From positions 608,551 through 672,550 of the forward strand of contig MNCI01007854.1 in assembly GCA_015680685.1 (NCBI GenBank): a stretch of DNA of 64,000 nt. The letters run 5' to 3'. The DNA comes from Gnetum montanum. Taxonomy: Eukaryota; Streptophyta; Gnetopsida; Gnetales; Gnetaceae. This document shows, piece by piece, positions 56,690-64,000 of this stretch (positions are counted from its first letter, which is position 1; each line of letters begins with the position of its first letter). The translations under genes were made by a program, and so were the position numbers. Under the pieces are notes generated by a model, which was not told where the DNA came from, ran no database searches, and saw nothing but the letters and a program-made list of their open reading frames with translations.

Positions 56690-57780
56690 ATCATGGCCCT
56701 AGAGGGAAAGGTTTAATCAATTATATAAGGCCCCTCCCATAATGTTTGAAATTTTTCCTTTTGAGGTACATGTGTGGGATTCTAGTAGAGGACCTTCCCT
56801 CTTGGTTGAAACCTTACTTTCCTAATTCTAAGGTCATGGTGTTTCTTGCTAAATGCCTTGTTCACCTCATTCAAAGATAAGGCCACTAAGTGATTTTTGT
56901 CTAGCATGTTCAAATTGATCAATCTTTCCCTTTGTTCTAAACTTAGGTCAAGGTTTAGATCATAGGCTGTTGAGAGTGTACAGAGCTCAAATTGAATTGG
57001 GAGTGTTGGAAGTTTTCCGTATGCTAACTCATAGGGAGAATATCTAATAGGAAGTTTCCAAGTTGATAGATAAGCCCAGAGAGTGTCATTAAGTTTTGTG
57101 CTCCAATCCTTCCTATATTTGCTAATGGTTTGCATTAATATTTTTGTAATCTCCCAATTGGTTACCTATGCTTGACCATTGGCTTGGGGTTGGTAAGGTG
57201 TTGTTAATTTATCTTCTACCCTCAAACGTTGCATTAATTTTCTAAATGTGGCACCTATGAAATGAGTTCCATTATTAGAAATTAGTGAATGTGGCATCCC
57301 AAACCTATTTATAATATGTTGATGTATAAATCTAGTGGTAGTGGATGATGTGCAATCTGTAACGGCTACCACTTTAGCCCATTTTATACAATAGTCAACT
57401 GCTACTATAATATACGCTTTCCCATTAGACATGGGTGTGAAGGGACTCATGAAGTCAATGCCCCATATGTCAAAAGGTTCTAGTGGTTGAATCCACTATT
57501 GAGGACCTTCCATATGAGTGATCATCCCCCCGTCACATTGACAATGTTCACAAGACTTGACAAACTAGTGGACATCCCTAAAGATTATGGGCCAGTAGTC
57601 CCCTACCATCATGATTTTTATAGCCATGCATCTCCCTGCAAAGTGGCCTCTGCAAGGTCCTTCATGAGCATCATGGAGAACGTGTAGTTGATCTTCGTCA
57701 AGGATATACCAACGGATTAGGCCATAGACACACACCTTGTAAAGGTGTCCATTAATTTCCATGAAGTATTTAAATTGATG
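56690..57780 (-). pseudogene. Integrase relic of element E
   Basis: Zinc-binding N-terminus: 'HEGPCRGHFAG' (about 57,640-57,672) and 'KSCEHCQCD' (about 57,530-57,556). 'WGIDFMSPF' (about 57,440-57,466) has the first Asp. '[11 protein letters not shown]' (about 57,265-57,297) is the second catalytic block, with Asp changed to Asn. At 'NGQA*VTNWEI' the Glu codon is a TAG stop (near 57,163). 'RYSPYELAYGKLPTLP' follows. The blocks share one frame, with only point stops: better preserved in frame than element D. Confidence 0.88.
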
Positions 57781-57949
57781 AAGAAATTGTTATTTTTTCC
57801 TAAAATCCAAGTCTTGTGGCATATCTTGAGTGAGAAGATATGTGAGGATGCCATTATACCATATTGCTTTTTTAGGCATGTGTTCATTCATTACTCCAGT
57901 AAAGATGAGTTTGTCTAGAAATTGATCAAAGAGCATGTCCTCCTCCTCT

Positions 57950-58470
57950 TTGTTATCCCATCTCAAGTGAGAAAGATGGTCAGCAACCACATTCTTGGTT
58001 CCTTTTCAATCTACTATAGTAATATTGAATTCCTACAAGATCACAAGCCATTGTATAACACAAGGGCTTACATTTAGCTTATTCATAAGGAAGCGAATTG
58101 CACTGTGCTCCATATGTATAAATATTTTGCAACCTAGCACATAATGTCTAAAATTTTATAGCACATAAAACACTTCCATTAATTCTTTCTCCATGGTGGT
58201 GTAATTTAACTATGCTTCCACAATGCTTCAACTAGTAGAGTGGAGATAATATGGATGTTTCTTATTGTTCATCTATGTGAGTATTGCTCCCAAAGCATAG
58301 TTAGATGCATCTGTCATGATATGGAATGGTTTGGACCAATCATGTGCTTGTAGGATTGGTGTTTCTACAAGTTTCTCTTTTAATTATTGGAATGCGTTTT
58401 CACATTCCTTAGTCCAAATGAACAGTGCATCTTTCTTTGTAAGTTCTACTAATGGTTTAGCAATCCTAGA
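57950..58470 (-). pseudogene. RNase H relic of element E
   Basis: Lies between RT and integrase and follows the same order as in D. The C-terminal 'MVADHLSHLRWDNKEEED' (57,935-57,990) is the ADxLS end, and the 'HYVLG' and 'MEKELM.V' equivalents are at about 58,130-58,200. Frame changes break the middle. Confidence 0.75.
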
Positions 58471-59480
58471 GAAATTCTCAATAAAGTGTCAGTAGTAACC
58501 AGTGTGTCCAAGGAATGATTGAACATATTTGATGGTCTCTAGTCAGTGTGTTATTCCTTGGATAACCCTTATCTTTTTTGGATCTACCTCTATCCCTTTT
58601 TGCAAAATTTGGTGCCCTAACATAATGCCTTCTTCTACCATGAGATGGCTCTTTTGCCAATTAAGCCATAGGTTTGCCTCAACACTTCTCTTTGGTACTT
58701 GCTCAAGTCAGTCCAAGGCTTGTTCAAATGTAGCTTTATAGGTGGAGAAGTCATCCGTGAAAACTTCAACACCACTACTGATTTGTTGTTGAAAGATACT
58801 AAGGACCAAGCCTTGAGTTGCAGGGGCATTGCATAGGCCAAATGACATTTTACAGTATGCAAAAGTCCCCCAAGGACTTGTGAACATTGTCTTGGCTTGG
58901 TCTTTTGGTGTGATTTGGATTTGGTTATAGCCAATATAACCATCCAAGAAANGGTGTGATTTGGATTTGGTTATAGCCAATATAACCATCCAAGAAACTG
59001 TAGTAATAATGCCTGGATATGGTGTTTAATACTTAATCCACAAATGGTAAAGAAAAGTGATCCTTAAATGTTGCCATGTTTAATAACCTAAAGTCAATGC
59101 AAGCCCACCATTTACCATCCTTCTTTGGTATAATTACGAGTGGGCTAACCCACTCACTATCCATGATTGGATAGGTAAACCCTGCTTTGAGGAATTGCTC
59201 TATTTCCTCCTTAACAATTTTCTTCAATTTGGGGTTTAGCGGCATTTGCAGCTGCCTTCTAGGCTTCATGGCTGGGTCAGTGTAGATGCGGTGCTAACAT
59301 ATCCTTGGATTGATTCCTGTTACCTCTGGATATGACTAAGAAAATGTTGTTGACCATTTATTCACTACTTTCAACAACTTTTCTTTTTTTTAGAAGTTTG
59401 GCATTAATGATGATTGATTTACCATTTTTAAAAATTCATACTCCATTCTAACTAGTAAAGTTTTTAGTTCTAAGGGCTCT
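58470..59480 (-). pseudogene. Reverse transcriptase relic of element E
   Basis: 'LKAGFTYPIMDSEWVSPLV', 'PKKDGKWWACIDFRLLN' and 'DHFSLPFVD' at 59,033-59,200; 'FLDGYIGYNQIQI' (first catalytic Asp, about 58,950-58,990); 'SPWGTFAYCKMSFGLCNAPAT'-like sequence; then 'VFTDDFSTY' (58,745-58,771), where the DD is kept. As in D, PKKDG runs straight into KWWACID. A 45-bp duplication at the single N (58,952) repeats part of the FLDGY block and is probably an assembly artefact. Stops and frameshifts are present. Confidence 0.85.
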
Positions 59481-59779
59481 TTCTTGAAATGATCAGGGAT
59501 CTCCAACTCTCTCCGACAGTTATCATCATCTTCATTAGAGAGTTAGGAATGGACTTGTTTAATTTTTGTCCATGCCTTCTACATATGCACAAGTTAAACT
59601 CTTATTTAGCTCCATACATATTGTGCTACTATCTAAATTATCTATCAGCCACTAGGTGCCCTCCTACCTTGTGGCTGCTACGTACAAACACTGTTGAATA
59701 TTAATTTCTTGTGTACACTGGTTGCTTTCCTTCATGTATGTGCTTCTGATTGACCAAATCTTTTGCATGCAATTGCACC

Positions 59780-60260
59780 CATTGTTACTATACGCGATAC
59801 ATGGAATACACTTCTTCTCAATTTTTCCTTACTTATTCTCCTTAGATATTTTAAGAGATGGGTCCCTTATATCCATTTGCACATTGATCATTCTTGACCA
59901 AGCCCTTCCCATGATGATGGAAAAGTCACTTTTTCAATTGTTCACCTTGATTACTAGAAAATAAATAGGATAGGAGCACCCACAAACTATGGTCATAATG
60001 TCCTCTACTAATCCCAAAGGGACCGTAATTGATTGATCTACTAATTCTAAATAGATGTTACTCTTCTCAAGAGGTGATAGGTTTCAAGCTTTGTACATAT
60101 CATGGGAGATGAGGTTAACTTTGGAACCAGAGTCAAGAAGAGTCTTTCATGGCTCTTGTCCAGAAATCTGTAGAAAGATGAGTAGACTTCCTGGATCAAA
60201 TCTTTTTGTAGGAAGGTTTCTAGCCTTGATCTAGTTCGAAACAACATGAATTAGCATCAC
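59780..60260 (-). pseudogene. Aspartic protease relic of element E
   Basis: 'TLLDSGSKVNLIS' (about 60,107-60,145) retains the D-S-G active site lost in D. 'LELVDQSITVPLGLVEDI' follows, then 'FSIIMGRAWSRM' in the ILGRP-type block. Downstream 'CNCMQK' is also similar to D. Several stops at Gln/Trp positions. Confidence 0.82.
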
Positions 60261-60879
60261 AGTGTGGATCCTAGGTGGCACTTGGTTTGAAGTGTGCTCG
60301 AAGGTATTTGATGCAGAGAATGAAGGTACTGGAGATACAGGGTGATTAGCTAGAGTAGATTGTGAGGGCTGGAAGAAAGGTTCTTTCCTTGATCAATTAT
60401 ATGGACCACTTGGTTAAAAAACTCGTTGTGAGTGTACAACCCTTATAATATTTTGTTGCTGTGGCTGTGGAGGAATATCACTTTGCATGGATGGAGCAGG
60501 AGGTAACTAAGTTGAAGGTGGAGGTGTAGGTGCAGAGGGATGTGGAAGATGATAAGGGTACTAATATGGGTTTTTCCCTCAAGTAGATGGTGAATGTGTT
60601 CAGTGGTATTCCAGAGGATAATAGTGATGCATGACTTGCCAAACGTCTAGGGGAGATGTGTTGCTGAACATAGTATCCATATGGATCTGGTTGCCTATAA
60701 GGGTACTGTTATCTTGGCGATGGAATTTTCCATGATTGTGGTTGGTACCACTATTGGTACTATTCATAAGGTTGTGGAGGAGTTCCACTTGGGTAGTAAT
60801 CTTATTGTTGTTGGTGGAACTATCTTGAACTGCCTTGAGGCTAAGATAATCATCTTGGAGCTTACCTACATGCTAGGTG

Positions 60880-62703
60880 GGGGGTTAATGCATACACTCT
60901 AGATTCTTGTAAGTGTGACATCATAGGGCAACATCCCTTTGGATGTTCATATTGATAGATGTCATTTTCAATTTCATCATTGAAGTCAAACTCCACAACT
61001 TCCTCTACTACAGTAGCTTTGCCCTTACCTCTTTGGTAGGCATGTTCAGCTTCTTGTCATCATCAACTATTATGATCACTATTTTGCTCTTTGGATTCTT
61101 TAGCAATCTTCAAAGTTGTTTAAAAATTTTCATCTAAAGAGTCTCATAACTTGTCAACCTTGGATGAAATGTTAGAAACAAATTTTTGTATAGGCAAGGT
61201 CTTTTTGTTCACCACCTCATCAAGTCATGACTCCTCATCACAAAATCAAACCTCTTATTTTTTGATAGATGGATCCCTATTGTACTCTTCAATGCTCTCC
61301 CTTTTTTGTAGCTTGCCTTCTTCTTTTGCTACCTGCTCAATTAGCCTTTGCATTTGATGAGCTCTCATTTTAGACAACCTCGCTTGGGCACACATCCCAA
61401 AGGTTATTCTTGTTTTTTCCTTAAGCACATCTATGATGTGGTGAAGTTATTCCTTCTGAGAGTAACCATGGCTAGGGCATTTATGTAAGAGTGAATAGTA
61501 TCAGCCCATGATGGCATCCAAGGGTTCATGTGCTCCTTGTTTCCAGCCTTGGATTTGCCTTCTCAGATTAGACACTCTAGAGTATGTTTGATATTTTTCA
61601 TTGAATAGTTCTAACATGGTACTCCATCTTCAAATAGATTTTGGTTTTAAGGATTGGTACCAACTTTCAACTTCCTTACTGAGTGTCCTTGGAAAAAGCT
61701 TGAGTTTCTACCACTTGTTCTCAATGTTTCATAAGGCACAAGCATTTTGAAAAGCTTGCAGATATGTCTACAAATTAGAATTGTATCCCCCCTCAAATAT
61801 TGGGATATTGTTCATATCTAGGTGCTTGATTCGACTATCCTTTATATGCCTAGTTGGAATTCTTATTACCTTTGTAATGTTAAGCATACTTCAAGTTTCC
61901 AGTAAAGGCTCTTCATCATCATTGCGTTGTTGATGCCAATGATGGTTTTGACCACCCCTTCGATTTTTCTGGCCTTCACTGTCATTATTATTTCATCGAT
62001 CACCTTCATTATGGTTGCTTCAACAATAGCTTCTATGAGAACTGTCAAATGAAGAGAAATGTTTGGAATCAGATGAAGAGGATGAAGAGGAAGGTAGATT
62101 TCCACTAGCACCGCTATGTCCACCACCACTCTTACGCATTTTACAATCTCCATCATTAGATCCCTTGTTATTTCAATGTTCGCCTGAGTCCCTACCTTGG
62201 TTATCACTCTTCCTTGAACCTGGTTTTTCAATAGTTGATCGTAGGGTCAAGTTCACACTCTCACCATCATTAGCAAAGGATGGAGAATCTTCATGTTGAG
62301 AACTTTCCAAGGGAGGATCCTCATTGCCTTCTTGATCCAGTAGGAATAAGGGGTTAGTGTAATGTTTCCCCTTTGTGGCTTCATGGAGTCTTTCCTGACG
62401 TTTATATTTCTTACATTGTGTTTTAGTGGGATGATAGTCACGAGTGTCATATCCATCCACAACATACTCTTCATGAAGATTTGCTATGCCCAATTTCTTA
62501 AGGGTTTTAATTAGCATTCCTAGCACAAATCTATCAGGGGGCAAAACGACGTTGCCCTCCATATCATGCCATTGCATCTATTCTTCTTGATGTAGGATGA
62601 AAATGAAATTTGGCACAAACCCATCTAGATGAGTGTATACCACCTTGCATTCCTATGGGACCAGTGATTTAGTATTGTCATGCTTACGAGAAGAAGAAGA
62701 CAT
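60880..62703 (-). pseudogene. gag relic of element E
   Basis: ATG complement at 62,701-62,703, N-terminus MSSSSRKHDN, the same Met-Ser4 start as D. 'MLIKTLKKLGIANLHEEYV' is in the N-terminal part (62,173-62,577). A Ser/Asn/Arg-rich region follows. The capsid core, 'TYLQAFQNACAL', 'LKLFPRTLSKEVESWYQSL', 'MLELFNEKYQ' and 'MRAHQMQRLIEQVAKE', lies at about 61,300-61,790. 'YEHPKGCCPMMSHLQES' near 60,910-60,960 is a Cys/His segment shared with D. A Pro/Gln-rich linker (60,300-60,880) leads to the protease. Confidence 0.8.
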
Positions 62704-62836
62704 TTTGTAAAGCAAAATGAAATTGTTAGTGTGCTTTTATAATTTATGTATGGTGGGAATGATATGATTGTAGGTTTGTACAATGATATTAGTAATATTC
62801 ACTTAGACCTAAATAGTACACATTCCACAAACAAAG

Positions 62837-62854
62837 TCCCCGACAATGGTGCTA
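62837..62854 (-). promoter_or_regulatory. Primer binding site (tRNA-Asp type), element E
   Basis: The + strand reads tccccgacaatggtgcta; the 3' end of plant tRNA-Asp is tccccggcaacggcgcca. All four differences are C/T or G/A transitions. It is placed one base from the 5' LTR. Confidence 0.8.
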
Positions 62855-62855
62855 A

Positions 62856-63798
62856 TGATGAGTGGCGAGGTACCCCTATACCCAACCATACAAATCATGA
62901 AGTGTTCACGTGTGACTCAATCAAATTCCATAGACTTTATCATTTCTAATGCACTAGCCCTTTAGGAAGTGAGTTTAACCTTAAAGTCAATTGTTATCCT
63001 CCCAATTACACTTGTGATGTTCATTGGTATGGTTAAGTGTAATTGAGGCATTCGATTTTTATCATTTTGTATTTTATATTTTGGGTGTTTGAAATGTAGG
63101 TAAAAGGAATTTGATTAACTAATCTAAATTAATTAATTAACTACTATATAACTAATCCTAACATCAGTATCTATTCCCACTTTCCGTACATGTCCTAAAC
63201 CCACGTATCCACTGTTGGACGACCAAACGCTATGCTACTAGGCGTACTAAGCAATAACGCTGTTGGGATTACCAAGTGAATACATGTTATGCTCGAAGCA
63301 GTCATACATATGTATTTAATCTATTTAGTTTAATAATCTCATTAACTCAATTGCTAGAAAATAATTGTGAATAATTGACAATAATTAACAAACAATTGAA
63401 AACATTGAATGCATAAATAAAAGAGCTAATCTATCCAAAGTGCTGCAAGGTTTATCAGAAAGCTTATTTTTATTGCCACACACACTGTTGTGCTCAAGTA
63501 CAACAATGCTTGAATAAAGATCTATACACTTAATGTCTCTTGTTGCGGGCACTTAGGGAAAAAATTCTAACTTTCAAATAGAAAAAATGCAAGAGCTTCA
63601 TGAAAATTGAAATATGGACTCTCCATAAATGCGGCTGGTAGGTGCATATTTATAGTCGATGGATAGACACTGTATCAACGAGGCATCATCGATGTAGGTG
63701 AAGATGCATTGACGGGGCCTCGTGGACAAGGCCTCATTGACACAGTCGGTTGCATCGACAAGGCCTCATCAACACAACCAAGCAATGACAACTCATCA
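62856..63798 (-). repeat. 5' LTR of element E
   Basis: 943 bases, tgatgagtgg to ...aactcatca. Aligns end to end with 50,361-51,302. TATA box tataaata (minus strand) at 63,647-63,654. U3 array of 'ggcctc.t.gac' units at about 63,675-63,790. Confidence 0.9.
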
Positions 63799-63803
63799 AC
63801 AAC
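63799..63803. repeat. Target site duplication of element E, right copy
   Basis: acaac, partner of acaat at 50,356-50,360. Confidence 0.7.
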
Positions 63804-64000
63804 AAAAGGTATTTAAGAAGGTATTAATATTTCTCCATTTTAAATTTGATTTTTTTATTGCTATTGAGGAAAGTAAATTTTTTTAGTTAAAATTTAAAAA
63901 ATTGATTAGTTCAATTCTACTTAATAATTAAAAAATTTAAAATAAAAAGGAAAAAAAATATTTCTTAAGCTTTTCACTTCAAATAAATATTGAAGATAAA
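63804..64000. other. AT-rich flank, window end
   Basis: No feature supported; continues the sequence interrupted by element E. Confidence 0.4.

Larger units (their letters stand above)
50361..63798 (-). mobile_element. Element E: 13.4-kb Athila-like element with extra ORF
   Basis: Full-length Ty3/gypsy element read right to left: 5' LTR (62,856-63,798), tRNA-Asp-type primer site, gag, protease, RT, RNase H, integrase, 3' non-coding block, a 952-codon extra frame, polypurine end, 3' LTR (50,361-51,302). Target duplication acaat/acaac. It is clearly related to element D in every shared part but has about 3.2 kb more between the 3' non-coding block and the 3' LTR. Its LTRs differ at roughly one base in seven or eight where compared, so it is older than D. 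Confidence 0.92.

Overview
This window looks like nuclear DNA from a seed plant with a large, repeat-rich, AT-rich genome. The evidence is the plant-type LTR retrotransposon lineages (chromovirus, Tat-like, Athila-like), a plant MULE/FAR1-type transposase with spliceosomal introns, a Ulp1-type protease gene of the kind carried by plant transposons, and complete absence of bacterial gene organisation. The species cannot be fixed from sequence alone; the very old, heavily deaminated elements would suit a gymnosperm or another slowly evolving woody lineage. I found no intact host gene, and nearly every coding stretch is a decayed mobile-element relic.

Layout. 0.8-5.2 kb: chromovirus relic A (+ strand; gag, protease, RT, RNase H, integrase, chromodomain). 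6.3-9.1 kb: 5'-truncated chromovirus relic B (+). 9.1-19.3 kb: mostly non-coding, with a cluster of tRNA-like (SINE-like) segments at 10.7-13.1 kb and a dispersed repeat at 13.6-16.4 kb. 19,329-28,674: element D, an Athila-like Ty3/gypsy element on the minus strand with both LTRs, a tRNA-Asp-type primer binding site and a perfect 5-bp target duplication. 31.0-36.6 kb: element C (+), a Tat-like Ty3 element with an archaeal-type RNase H domain in front of the RT. 38.0-38.6 kb: LTR-like end followed by a Met-type primer site. 41.7-44.2 kb: degenerate Ulp1-like protease gene (+). 45.0-46.45 kb: tandem satellite with a 226-bp period. 46.45-48.4 kb: degenerate MULE transposase gene (-) with three recognisable introns. 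50,361-63,798: element E, a 13.4-kb Athila-like element (-) with both LTRs and a 4/5-matching target duplication.

The most unusual items are: (1) a 952-codon extra reading frame in element E, between integrase and 3' LTR, with a plant-transposon-like N-terminal domain and a long coiled-coil-like region; it is riddled with stops but shows no net frameshift from Met to last codon; (2) the upstream position of the RNase H domain in element C; (3) the convergent Ulp1-like and MULE genes separated by a 226-bp satellite; and (4) U3 regions carrying short CpG-containing repeat arrays. Decay is dominated by changes that look like deamination of methylated cytosine (Gln/Arg/Trp codons to stops, catalytic Asp to Asn).

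The assembly has two N runs (21,670-21,878 and 37,122-37,571) and three single-N joins (28,105, 36,428, 58,952). Each single-N join sits beside a deletion or duplication and should not be trusted. All similarities are by eye; no database search was possible.
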